Shown here: positions 35,373-46,719 of the stretch, in pieces
Numbering within the stretch: the stretch's first letter is position 1
Layout: each line of letters begins with the position of its first letter
DNA from: Eucommia ulmoides
Lineage: Eukaryota > Streptophyta > Magnoliopsida > Garryales > Eucommiaceae
NCBI GenBank assembly: GCA_016647705.1
Contig: CM028336.1
Span: 10,858,880-10,922,879, forward strand
DNA length: 64,000 nucleotides
Direction of reading: 5' to 3'
The notes under the pieces: generated by a model
Told to the model about the DNA's origin: nothing
Databases searched by the model: none
What the model saw: the letters and a program-made list of their open reading frames with translations, nothing else
Program-made: the position numbers and the translations under genes

Positions 35373-36570
35373 CTATCAACCACCCCTCCTTTTCTCTTAA
35401 CTTTCTTCTATTATATTGACGTTTTTTTCGCTAATTTTCTCTTTATTATTATTAGATTAAATAATAGAATTAAAACTTTCCAATTCACAAATTGATCGGT
35501 ACAGACCTTCTCTTTGGATTATTTGTCTAAAGAGATCGTTTTTTTATATTTTTGTGCAATAAAAAGGAAAAATTAAATCAAACTGAGGTTGAGGATGGAT
35601 AGAAGGATTTGAATTGAACTGATTCATAGCTAAAAATTGTAACTTAAATCCGCAATAAAATCTGAGTGAATGTAAAACCATACATTTAGCAATCCAAATA
35701 AGAGTTTGAAATAAATTAGTGATAAAAATTATTTGAAATTCATTTAATAATTTCAATCATAAATTAATTTTTTTTACTATTAGTCTCAAATAATAGTCCT
35801 AATTTTAAAAAAAAAAATCTCATTTAAGACATAAATTTTGATTTAATCTCTTAAGTTGGATTTTGCTTAAGTTTTAGTCCCGCATGTGTAGGCATTGCAG
35901 AGATTGTAGAAAGAATTTTAGTGAGTAAATTCATATTATAGTGAATATTAGTTAGATGTAACTAATATTAATTATAATTTAATAATTAACATATATTATA
36001 TATATCTATGTGATTTTGATTATATGTACTTATGTAATATTAGTTACACGTTACAAATTATATATATTTGTATAATATTTATAACATTTAACAAATATTT
36101 TCTATGTAAATTAGTTTAATATTAATTATATATATTTGTGTAAATTTAGTTATATGTAAATAATTATATGTATTTTATGTAATTTTTATTGCATCTAACA
36201 AATTTTTAGACACAAATTAGTTACTTGTTACAAAATACAGAAATATTTCTTAAATCTAACAAAAATTTATGTACAAAATAGTTACATGTAACTACGCAAG
36301 TGCAGACTCGTGTATTGGGCTTCCGTCTTTTTTTAATAGGCAGGACTAAAACATGAGTTATTTCCGCCTCTTGAACTTTTTTAAAATTAAGAACAAATTA
36401 AAGGACTTGCCACGGAATGCCCCTAATTTTTTTTTACTCCAAATTTGCTTATAAATTCCCATTTGATAATATATAACTTTATTTTTCTGTTAATGAAATT
36501 TGATCTCAAATCCATCCATCCATCCAGATAGAACCTAAGATTATTGGGAACAAGAAATATATAATATATT
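35373..36570. other. AT-rich DNA downstream of the F-box gene
   Basis: No exon could be recognised that would extend the F-box gene. At about 35930-36310 words such as 'ttagttacatgtaact' and 'aatattagttacacgttac' recur at roughly 50-90 base spacing, a decayed array. The rest is featureless. Confidence 0.45.
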
Positions 36571-37090
36571 TGTTGGAGAAAATAGAAATTTAGTTGACAA
36601 AAACACAAACTAATATTGAACTGAGGTACGAAAATCTCACCATTCAAAGAGATTCAAGTCATTTGCCATTGGTAATGCCTCAAAATTGGTAACAACAATT
36701 TTTCTTTTTGACTTGTCCCCTTCCAAGATACAACAATCCGACTTTGCCGGTGGTTCACATAAACTTTGCACAAGTCGTATAATTCAGAACTCCACTAAGA
36801 AAACAACTTTTTTTGCCCAATTCAATATAAGTATGCGTGAAATTATAAATAATGCATAGGCCCTGTACGGCGTATTCCTAGACTCCTAAAACACACAAGA
36901 TTAAATATACAAAATGAATGACAAAATGTTACCAAAGACCAAAAATCTCCAAATTTAAAAAAAAAAAAAAAAAAACACATTATTAATGGAGCACTAATCA
37001 ACTAAGATATTGAGAGACTCTTTAACACCATAACTTATGAAATTCTAAAATATATATTACAACAAATTATAATTATAAAATGCACCAACA
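36571..37090 (-). repeat. 3' LTR of the second copia copy
   Basis: Begins tgttggagaaaatagaaa and ends caccaaca, and follows the copy at 12996-13491 throughout with substitutions and an A-run. It is followed by the polypurine tract on the minus strand (about 37091-37103). Confidence 0.9.
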
Positions 37091-37340
37091 TTCTCCAACT
37101 CATTTTAACATTTATTTAATAAAACAGGACAGAGTATATTTTGCCTAATAAATTTTGATAACTTATTTTGAGGAGTATGTAGGAAAACAATTTCCTCTGT
37201 ATATAGTTAATATAAAGGTTTTCTTTCCTTCAAGCACAACATGAATTCATGCATGGATTTCCCGAATCATTTTTTTAGGCACTTATTCACCCCAACTTCC
37301 CCTAATTAAGGTTTTCTTTTCAATTTTTCATTTTTTAATT

Positions 37341-37341
37341 G

Positions 37342-37378
<37 letters not shown>
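37341..37378. repeat. (CT)n microsatellite
   Basis: A continuous CT run in a wider pyrimidine-rich stretch (37330-37475). Confidence 0.9.
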
Positions 37379-37382
<4 letters not shown>

Positions 37383-37754
37383 TGGAAACTAGCTCTCCGG
37401 CTCTCTCACTCTCTCTCCCAAATCCGCCCGTAACACTTCCCCTTCACGCTCACTATTCAACCCCCTCTCTTTCTCACTCACTCCACATTTGTTAAGTCGT
37501 CTACTAGCCATCTCCATGATGTCCCCCCTCCGCAAATCTAATCCCCATGGTCGTCCTCGTACACCCACATCGCCGCCGTCGAAGGAATTGGATTTTGATT
37601 TCTCTATTTTTCGCCATCATCATTGCATCATCGACACTATGGAGCTGATTGTTCAGCTATTCTATTCTCTCTCTCTCTGTGGTCAATCCCCACCCTCCAC
37701 CAATTCATATTTTTTGCAATAGAGGATTTAGATCTACCACGATCATGGCCTTCT

Positions 37755-38320
37755 CACTAATTAATATACGAAAATTAGAAAAAAATTATAATTCTTCCAA
37801 ATTAGAAATAATTCTCCATAATTAAAAATAATTCTTTTAATTAATACACTGAAATTAAAACAATAATTATAAAAATTTCTAATTTCCCCTAATTAGAATT
37901 AATCCCCCCTAATTAACATACGAAAGTTATAGAAATTTATAATTCTCCCAAATTAGAAATAATTTTCCCTAATTAACGTGCAAAAATTATAAAACAATTA
38001 TAGGAAATTCTAATTCCTCCTAATTAGAAATGATTTCCACTAATAAACATACCAAATTTATATTAAATTCTAATTCTACCTAATTAACATATGAAAATTA
38101 CAAAAATAATTATAGAAAATTCTAATTCTCCCCAATTAGAAATAATTTTTTAATTAGAAATAATTTTCATTAACTAATATATGAAAATTGGAAATAATAG
38201 TGCCCCCAATTAATATACCAAAATTATAAAAATAATTGCAGAAATTTTTAATTCTCCCTAGTTAGAAATAATTCTCACTAATTAATATACGAAAATTATC
38301 AAAATAATAATTAAATTTCT
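37755..38320. repeat. AT-rich minisatellite of about 75-85 bp
   Basis: About seven imperfect units carry the words 'ctaattaacatacgaaaatt', 'ataattatagaaaattcta' and 'ccaattagaaataatt'. No coding potential. Confidence 0.75.
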
Positions 38321-39055
38321 CCTCTCTCTCAAACCTTCTATAAGAATCGGTTAAAGTATAAATAAAAATTTTGCCCTGGCTATAATCATTCTCTTTCACT
38401 CTCTATTTACAACGACCATTATACCTAAAAATTTTGTTGTGAATATTTCAACTCACATATTCTACGATGATTCAATTAGTAATTTATTTTATTATTTGGT
38501 TATAAGAATGTTATCATTAATATTTCATTACATTCATTAATTGTTGTAGGATTTGGGTAAAAACGTTCTGCACTGAAAGGGATATTTTTATGAGGTAATT
38601 GAATTATTGATATTGTTTCATTATCTATGTTCCTTCACTTTATGTCTGTCATTTGAGAATTTGAGAATGTTGTATAAACAAATAAATTATGTAAAAAAAA
38701 AATTTAATTTTGAACAAGTATTCTTAAGGTATTATAGTTGCTTTCATTTAAAAACATAAATTTAGAAATTAGGAATACTATATAAATGGAGGGAAATTTT
38801 TCAATTTAATCCAAATTTTTAGAATAATCATAGTAGAATTGTACTGTTCATTTGAAGACATGTTAATAACTAAATTGTTGATTATTGATTTGATGTTTGT
38901 TGTTTTGAATGGTGAACTTATATTTTTTAATGATATTTTTGTTGTTAAATCCATTGATCTTTTGCTTCATTGCCTAAATATTAAAGTTAATATTTTAATT
39001 TTAATGTTATCTTTTTTACATTCTTGCCTATAATCATGGATTATACACTAGTTAA

Positions 39056-40074
39056 AAATAAAATATAATTATCCGGACAAGATAGACCACCATGCATCAT
39101 GAAGGTGAGCTCTACATTGAACATTCATTTAATAAAACAATAATCTCTAATATAGAGTCAATAGTGGTCTATGATATATATTATGACCTTTTCAAAGGAA
39201 ATAAAGTATTACCGCTCACACTTGATTTTCTATTTGTTGACATGAGTTTTATGATCCAACATATTACGTCCTTTTGTTATCCCAATTTTCGTAAGTGTTT
39301 TCGAGAATAACCTGATTTTCATACGAAGCGGCTTTACTTTCCACTTATATAAGTGGTATTTGTCAAATATACTCCTGCAACTATAATACTCCAGTCATAA
39401 GATATACAAATTTTACTAAGAGTTCATGAAATTCCATCCCCAATCGTTGTTGGATAAATGCATTTACACCATAAGGATGAATCAAAATTGATTAGTGTTT
39501 TTTCAAGTCTTCTTATGATTTGTTTTTCCCCTTTTAACTTAGTTCTCAGAATCTCTGGTCCGTCAGTTGGGTATCCTCATAAGTGAATCGTGAATGTACA
39601 AATTTTAACCCTATCCCACTTGATGTATTCCAAACCCTTTCTCCAATCAAGTCCTTTGTTAGTGGTATGTAAGATTGTAAGATTTCACAAGATCATATAA
39701 TTTATGTTAATAATTACATTGCTCAAATAAAATCTTACGACATTGTGTTTTATCCATATAGGTTTTATTTCGTTATGATAAAAGTTTTTAACTCACCAAA
39801 TTATCGTGATAGATTCACAATGTATTAATGCATGTGCAATTGATTTTCCCCAAGTTCGACTTCATGTAGTAAATCTCTCAACCAATTCATTTCCTCACTT
39901 ACCGAAACTAAAGTTATATATAAACTCAACCTCTACTATTATTTAGTAATGATAGTTTGTTTACTTCCAACATGTATCATCACCACCATCCAATATAAAA
40001 ACATAACCAATGATAAAAGGAAAATAACCTAAGAATGTATTCCAGTATGCATCATTGAAATCTTCGAGTACTTC
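39056..40074 (-). pseudogene. Copia RNase H/3' region of the second copy
   Basis: Collinear with 13507-14515 of the first copy, including 'aatatagagtcaatagtggt' near 39150. It corresponds to the 3' untranslated part and RNase H end, heavily mutated. It stops at the solo-LTR insertion. Confidence 0.75.
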
Positions 40075-41864
40075 TGTCACACCCCTCCCCGGGCCCCCAT
40101 CGACCGAGGTCGGACGTGACACCGACTTGACGTCACCTGACTAATCAACAAATATACATATATATACACATGTACCGCTATACATTTTTTTTTTTCCCAA
40201 AAAAATATGATATATATATTCACTTCAAATTTTGAGAATACACGAGTCTCATTATTCACAACAAAACCATAAAAAGAAAGCTGAACATTTCTAGCTAACC
40301 TTCCAAAACGACCCTATCACCTGACTCTTCCTAGTGCTAGTAGTGGACCCACTCCTAGCTGTGGCACTTGAGACTAAATATTTTATCGGTGTATTGTCTT
40401 TATAATATAAAAATATTTCGTGGATCAAGCATAATTATCAAATACCACTTTTCTAAATATAATATAATATAACCGCATACCAAGCCAGAATAAAATTTCA
40501 CTGTTATCATTGCAATAAGATAATATATTTAAATCTATCCAATCCAACATTTCGTTATATAATAAAATACCGCACTCATATTTCCTACTAGTCATAGGAT
40601 CGTTTCACCTCACGATCAGAAATTACGACGGTACCGTAACCTGTACAACTGTGTCATCTAAAGTGACTATCAGTGCCAAAGCCATTTAATATCCCCAATG
40701 GTAGGAGCAACCACCTGCAGGATTTGCACTCCTGATAGGTCCACATATATCCACCCTGCAGGACTTACCTGACAGGTAACAACAATATCCACTATGTAGA
40801 ACTTGCCTGATAGATAATAACAATATTCACCCTACAGGACTTACATGACAGGTAATCCACATCTCGCAGGACATAACCTCCTGACGAGAAGACAACTATG
40901 ACATAGTCAATCAATAGAAATCACTTTTTATATTTAAAAATCTATTTGATCCGCGAAACGTTATAACACCGTCCATTTTAATAAACATTTTTTTTTCACA
41001 ATTTATACAAAAATATATTTTGTCAATTTACATAGAAGACAGTACACTCATCTCGATTTTCGAGCTACAAAAATACTGTCGTCAAAAGACTACGCGGGCG
41101 GTATCGCCTGTGAATCTAACAGCGATAGAGCCTAAATTAATAATTTATTTAAAATAAACCTAATATGCAATGTGTGGCCCTAAAATGCATCATTTTTTAT
41201 TCTCCAAATTTTGATTATACAAAATTACAATACATCTTATTTTCTATGTTAATATTAACTGTACGAAAATTATTGTAGTAATAATTACAAAAAAAATCGC
41301 GTTAATAATTTAATTTGTAGAAAAATATTAAGCAACTATTAAAATTTTTATTAGTCAACGAAATACTAAAAATTATCGTTTTACTAAAATGTACAATTTT
41401 TATTTTAAATAGTATTCTTTGCAAATTAGATATTTCTATACCTAGTATATTTCTCAAATTCACATATATATTTTTTACATAAATATACATGTATATCTAT
41501 CCGCATAATCAATCACATGAATTAAATGTGACATATATATGTGTGTGCGTGTGTGTGTTGGGATCCAAGCCGCCACCAACCTTTTTCCCTTTTATTTAAT
41601 TTTTTTTTTTTTTTACACTTTATCAAATTCATCCTTATCTAGAGAATAGATATTTTGTTTTTAATTACACATTTAACCCCTAGGACAATTTATAATTATT
41701 TTCCCAAACCCTAAAACCATATAAAAAAAATAAAATTTTTAAACTACATATTAGACACCTAAAATTTTAAAATAAATATTAAATGACACAATTTATCCCA
41801 TTATTTTTCTAAGTATTCTAAAATGCAACTAAAACTTATACACATGCAAAAATCAGGTCTTACA
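40075..41864 (-). mobile_element. Solo LTR of the Tekay family
   Basis: Plus-strand text runs from tgtcacaccc to caggtcttaca. It aligns with the LTR at 22259-24775 along most of its length but lacks the long CA block and has a shorter minisatellite (40695-40900). Flanks are acttc (40070-40074) and acctc (41865-41869), a 5-bp duplication with 4 matches. No internal sequence remains, so it arose by LTR-LTR recombination. Confidence 0.85.
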
Positions 41865-43936
41865 ACCTCAATATTATTTTAATTTTATAAAACATATCAT
41901 AAGTTTTAGTGCTAGATAAATACTTCATAATTCGCTCAACGCCAGACCAATGTTCTTTACTTGGTTTGCTAAACACGCTATGTACTCTAGCTGCATATAC
42001 AATATTAGATTTAGTACAATTAGTTGCATATCATAAACTACCAACCATGCTAGCATATTCTTTTGATTAATCACATAAAAATAAGTATCAATAGGACATA
42101 AATATACACTAGAATCAAATGGAATAGCAAAATGCTACCACTTATGAAAATAATATATTTTTTAAAAAATTATCAATAAAATACGACTTATAAAGAAAAA
42201 TACCATCACATGTTTTTCTAATTTTTATTTTCAAAATAAAACTAGTCTCATCAAAATCTTTCATATGAAAACGACTAGTAAACAAGTTTTTTGTTTCAAT
42301 TATCACATGCAAATTAAAATCAAATATTAAAATATTATCACCATAGATATTAACAAACACATTTTTTTTTCAAGATCTATAATAGATGCACCAAAGGTAT
42401 TAGAGTTAAAAACTATTTTCAATCATGCATGAATCAATTTTTTTCATGCCACTGGTTAAGAGTTTGTTTCAAATCATAAAGGGATTCATTTAATTTACAC
42501 AGTTTGCTTTCTTATCTGGACTCAACGCAATTTTCGGGTTGGTCCATATAAATTTTCTCACTAGGTCCCCATTTAAAAATGTTGTTGTTACATCCATTTG
42601 ATGAATATCTAGATTGTAAATTGAGTACGCGCAATAAACAATCCAAATGAATGTTACTCTAGTAACCAAAGAAAAGGTATCAAAGAATTCCATATCTTCT
42701 TTTTGTTTAAAACCATTCGAAACATTTTGTTTAAAACCTTTCGAAACAAGTGTACCTTTAAACTTACATATGGATCCATCCGGTTAAAAAAAAAAAAATC
42801 TTTTCTAAGTACCCATTTAAACCCTATAATTGTAAAATTGAATGATAAGTCAACTAATTTTTATATTTTGTTAGAAACTAGTGACACCATCTCATTATTT
42901 AAGGACTCTTTTTAAAAATTCTGTCTGATGAAGATAAAACTTGTTGAAAAGTAATTGGATTTTTATCAGTATAAAAAATATAAAATCAAGGCCAAAATAT
43001 TTTTCAACTCTTGTTTTACTCAATTCAATTTCAAAATTATTTTTGTCTTGTAGAATAAGAGTAGAAGAACTATAAATATATAAAATATTTCTTTCAGTTT
43101 CTTTGCCCCTACTAATTTTAGATTAAAAGAATTTTTTTGCATAAAAAATAACATCACCATGTTCAATATAAAAATCTATAAGTTATATTATTTGTTCAAT
43201 ATCCAAGAAAAATATAAGTGGTAGCTCTAACCTAATTTAAGTTATTTTTGGGTCTACTAACCAAATAGAGTTGAACAAACAAACTCTAAAATGTCCCAAA
43301 ATTTGTTTGGTGCCCCTTTCTGAGCTTAAAAACTTTAACATTATTTTCTTTTTAAATTTTCACCCTGTTTTTAACATGGTATGCAATTAAAATTGGTTCT
43401 CCGAAAGATTTAATGGAGCACCCGATTCAATTATCCTGTCATTTGTAAAGTCAATTAAAGTCTGACTTTTCCTTTCTGCCACACCAATTGATGTAGGTGA
43501 GTATGGCTTATAGTCTCATGAATTATTTTCAAAGGCTGAACAAAAGATGGGTTAGTTAGTACTCACATGGACCTATCACTTTTAGCTCTTTTTAGTTTTC
43601 TATCGAATTGATTCTTGATTTCATGAATAAAATGTTTACATTTTTTAATATCATCACTTTTATATTTAAAAAAAGTATAAATAAATCTAAAAAAAATCAT
43701 CAACATAAGTATTAAAATACCTATTTCCTCTAAAGAGTTAAAATTCCTTCAAATGCACAAGCATTACTGTAGTTTAATTATAATAATTTGGTATTTTTTT
43801 TTTCTATATTTTTGCTAGATCTTTTAATAATTTTTGCTTAACTACACACGTCACATTTTTAAAAATTTTAGTCAATCTTAACAAAAATCATACTCTACTT
43901 ATAATTCCCATGTTTCTACTATTTATATGACTTAAT
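41865..43936 (-). pseudogene. Copia reverse transcriptase-integrase remnant of the second copy
   Basis: The frame 42693-42490 reads MEFFDTFSLVTRVTFIW and LDIHQMDVTTTFLNGDL (reverse transcriptase core). The frame 42360-42142 starts at the catalytic YVDD site but reads IYGDN there, followed by RFHMKDFDETSFIL. Further right (42700-43936) are the reverse-transcriptase start and integrase, collinear with 15300-16620 of the first copy but more decayed. Not functional. Confidence 0.82.
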
Positions 43937-44129
43937 TATTTTTATTTTGGTTTCCCAAGATATCCCCTGCATCACGGTCGGCGAAGACTAATCCCTCGAG
44001 ATACTGTCAGGTGCAAAAAGCGATGACCTCTCCCAACATAACACTTTCCATTCACAACCTCCATGGATCGATCCCGGAATGGTTGCTTAAGGAGCCCAAA
44101 CCTTTCCGCTTCGACCAACTCATGTTGGT
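43937..44129 (-). mobile_element. tRNA-derived SINE
   Basis: A 193-bp segment flanked by a perfect 16-bp direct repeat, atttatatgacttaat, at 43921-43936 and 44130-44145. It is GC-richer than the copia sequence around it. Read on the minus strand, it starts ACCAACATGAGTTGGTCGAAGCGG-like with a pol III A-box-like TTGGTCGAAGCGG (about 44107-44119) and a B-box-like GGGATCGATCC (44065-44075), about 35-45 bases apart. It ends in an A-rich tail, CCAAAATAAAAATA. Head-to-tail structure, long target duplication and internal promoter define a SINE. The parent tRNA was not identified. Confidence 0.75.
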
Positions 44130-44307
44130 ATTTATATGACTTAATCATGCTTTCCAAAAATGCATGTAAGACAAAAAATAAAGAAAAATCATTGAACTTC
44201 AAGAGATAAAAATGACAATCATTCTTATTTCTTTTATATTTTTTTACTTTTTCCTAGTGAGTGAGTTTTCCTCATTGGTAGAAACTTTTAGTGGATTCTT
44301 CTTATTT

Positions 44308-44440
44308 ATGTGATCCTGCCCTTCACAAGGGCGGGATCACACTTTACATGCAAACGGCGACCATCGCCGTTTGCTTTGGCTGGTCGCTATTTGCTTTGGC
44401 CGGTCAAACGTGACCGGCCAAAGGCTGCAAAATAAGGCAT
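44308..44440 (+). repeat. Left terminal inverted repeat of the MULE
   Basis: Matches 56360-56487 in reverse complement. The outermost 30 bases are themselves a near-perfect hairpin (gtgatcctgccctt ... aagggcgggatcac). Next to it is a palindromic 'tttggccggtcaaacgtgac' block. Confidence 0.9.
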
Positions 44441-44550
44441 TTTCTTCAGCCTTATTTAATTTTTTGAAGTCTGATTTTTTGGCCAATATCAGTATAATTT
44501 TTAACCAATTTGAAAAAGGCCGATTCTTTAGCAGGCAGGCAGCTGGACTC

Positions 44551-44568
44551 GGGTATATAAATATACTC
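44551..44568 (+). promoter_or_regulatory. MULE left-arm TATA box
   Basis: The sequence gggtatataaatatactcc lies about 240 bases inside the left end, in the position expected for a TIR-borne promoter reading rightward toward the plus-strand frames. About 175-190 bases downstream a good splice donor (ctacaaag|gtaagt, 44739-44747) could open a 5' leader intron that would span the left 265-bp-type repeats. The right arm has the mirror arrangement (cacag|gttagt near 56110). Confidence 0.55.
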
Positions 44569-44999
44569 CATTCCATTTCAATCTTGCTCATTATCTATCA
44601 AATTGTTTTCCTCTTCTTCATTTTCTTCTTCATTCAAAATTTTTCTTCATTTTAATCAGAGTGTTAATTATTTATTTGGACAATTTTCTTCATCAAAATT
44701 TAACAAATTTACAATTTCACAATTCATCCCTCATACTACAAAGGTAAGTTTTTTTTGTTTGTTTAATTTATTTATTAGTTTGATTAGTATATTTTTTTAC
44801 TTGTTATTTGTTAATTTGATTAATTTACATGTTTGTTAGTTTGATTGATTACTTATTTTTTACACGCTATAATATATTGTTTAAAAAAATAATTAGTTAG
44901 TTAATTAATTTACTTGTTAATTTTTTTTTTTTAAAAAACATTAGAGGATAGTTTAATTTTAATTTGTTATTTAACGAATTTATTAGTTAGTTTGTTTGT

Positions 45000-45900
45000 T
45001 TTGTTAATTAGTTAGTTAGTTAGTTAGTTTAATTTGTTAATTTAGTTGTTAAATTAAAAATTACACTTTGTTCACTTTCACATGTATAGGAAAATATAAA
45101 TTAATATATTATTTAAAACAAATGTATGTTAGTTAGTTTAATTTTCTAATTTAGTTATTTAATTGAAAATATACACTTTGGCCCTTGAAATTTTGACAAT
45201 TAGAAAAATATAAAATTTTCAACCTATTATTTTAAAATAAATTGTTAGTTAGTTTGATTTTTTAATTTAGTTATTTAATTTAAAATATATTTGTTTAATT
45301 TGTTAATTTAGTTGTTAAATTAAAAATTACATTTTGGCCCATTTTCACATGTGTAGAAAAATATAAATCAATATATTATTTTTAAAAAAAATGTATGTTA
45401 GTTTAATTTTTTAATTTAGCTATTTAATTAAAAATATACACTTTCGCCCCTGAAATTTTGACAATTACAAAAATATAAATTTAAAATAAATTGTTAGTAA
45501 GTTTAATTTATTTCTTAATTTGATTACTATATTTTGTACTTGTTTAATTATTTAGTTAATCTGTTTATTAGTTAGTTTATTTATTTTATTTAATTTGTTA
45601 ATTCATTGGTTAATTTAATTTGTTAGTTTAGTTATTTAATTTCTTAGTTAGTTTGTTAGTTTAATTTATTATTTTAGTTGTTTAATTGAAAATTATGCAC
45701 TTTGGGCCCTAAAACTTTGAGTAAATTATACATGTATGAGAAAAATATAAATTGAAATATAAATTATAATATATTGTTTTTAAAAAAAATATATTATTTA
45801 GTGAATTAGTTTAAAATTTTAATTTGGTTGTTTAATTTTTAAAATGCACTTTGGCCCCTCAAAATTGATAAATTACACGTGTGCAAAAATAAAAACTAAA
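45000..45900. repeat. Left-arm copies of the 265-bp MULE repeat
   Basis: Reverse-complement counterparts of the array at 52640-56100. Marker words 'tttcacatgt' are at about 45077 and 45344 (267 bases apart), with two degenerate traces at about 45731 and 45876. The left arm thus has far fewer copies than the right. Confidence 0.75.
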
Positions 45901-46023
45901 ATAGAAATTATAATAGATTATTTTCAACAAAAAAAAATATTAGTTACTTAATTAGTTTATTTTTTAATGTGTTTGAAAAAATTAAATTATTGACTAATTT
46001 AAAAACAAATAAAATGAAAAGGA

Positions 46024-46433
46024 TTGAAAACGTACACGGTGAGAGATTTGTATCGTTCAATGGGACGTAACTGGCTTTTGGAAGACGAATTCTCATACTC
46101 TTCACGGTCGGTTGCAAAGATGCGAAAAGAATACACTTATCGTGTCAACCAATCAGAGGTTATGGTGGACGGATGCAGGCAATATAATATTCCAATAGTG
46201 CGTCAATTGGCCAGAATAATGCCAATAGACACGCCGCATAATCTTCAAATGGCGTTGCATCGCTACCGCGAAGAAAATAATCGAACGCAAATTCGAATTT
46301 TTCGACATGAGCTTAAAACGACGGCACGTGAGCGTCTTGAATAAGGTTTGTTCGCCAAAGCGCGTACTTACATGAGATACGCAAAGAATCCTCAATATCA
46401 ATCAAATATTGAAATGTCTGATGATAAGAGTAA
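46024..46433 (+). pseudogene. Unrecognised plus-strand frame A in the MULE
   Basis: I do not recognise this product. The frame is open from 46018 to a TAA at 46342-46344 and then continues in the same frame (GLFAKARTYMRYAKNPQYQS) to a stop at about 46437. The first TAA may therefore be a recent nonsense change. There is no ATG at the 5' edge; the first in-frame Met is in RSMGRNW (about 46060), and it may be an internal exon after a leader intron. The protein is basic and rich in Arg. Notable parts are YRVNQSEVMVDGCRQYNIPI and HRYREENNRTQIRIFRHEL. It faces the transposase convergently, the position mudrB has in MuDR elements, but no sequence similarity to MURB is claimed. It resembles frame B at 46960-47190. 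Confidence 0.5.
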
Positions 46434-46719
46434 TGTTTAATGTTTTCACGTTGGTGAATTGTAGTTTAATTATGTATCTCCTTTTAAATCTAATGTATCA
46501 TTTTTACGTTAAATCATAATAACACTACTTCTACCAAACAACTGACTTTTTCTCTTTCAATTGATAGGTGATGTTGGGTTAGTTTTTTTTAAGTTAAGGC
46601 TCGTGTACATAAGTTATAAAACATCATTTTTCATTAATTATGTTTTAAAAAAACTAATTTTTTTGTGAACTCTTAATTTGCAGTATAATATTTGTAAAGA
46701 AACTATTCAGTCTATAATT

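Larger units (their letters stand above)
37106..39051. mobile_element. Unclassified insertion in the copia copy
   Basis: Copia sequence stops at about 37105-37135 and resumes at about 39052; the equivalent point in the first copy (about 13505) has no such segment. Some 20-30 bases around the break (aataaaacagg..., aataaaatata...) appear on both sides. The right edge has a 7-bp stem hairpin (tataatc-atg-gattata, 39029-39045) followed by CACTAG|T, the layout of a Helitron 3' end. The left edge does not start TC, so the class is not settled. Inside are a CT microsatellite and an AT-rich minisatellite. No Rep/helicase or transposase is seen. Confidence 0.4.
36571..44307 (-). mobile_element. Second copy of the copia family, truncated and multiply interrupted
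   Basis: Starts with an LTR homologous to 12996-13491 and continues with internal pieces collinear with the element at 12996-18534: 39056-40074, 41865-43936 and 44146-44307. Interruptions are an unclassified segment (about 37106-39051), a Tekay-type solo LTR (40075-41864) and a SINE (43937-44129). At the SINE position about 1.1 kb of the gag/integrase interval is also missing compared with the first copy. The right end stops in gag (gattcttctt, about 44293-44302) where the large MULE begins. No 5' LTR is found to the right of the MULE. Confidence 0.88.

Noticed and set aside
37489-37722. 77-residue frame in the unclassified insertion
   Set aside because: Low-complexity surroundings and no recognised domain; could be a captured fragment but not supportable as a gene.
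44065-44120. Functional tRNA gene
   Set aside because: Only A- and B-box-like motifs are present; there is no cloverleaf, and the unit has an A-rich tail and a target duplication, so SINE fits better.
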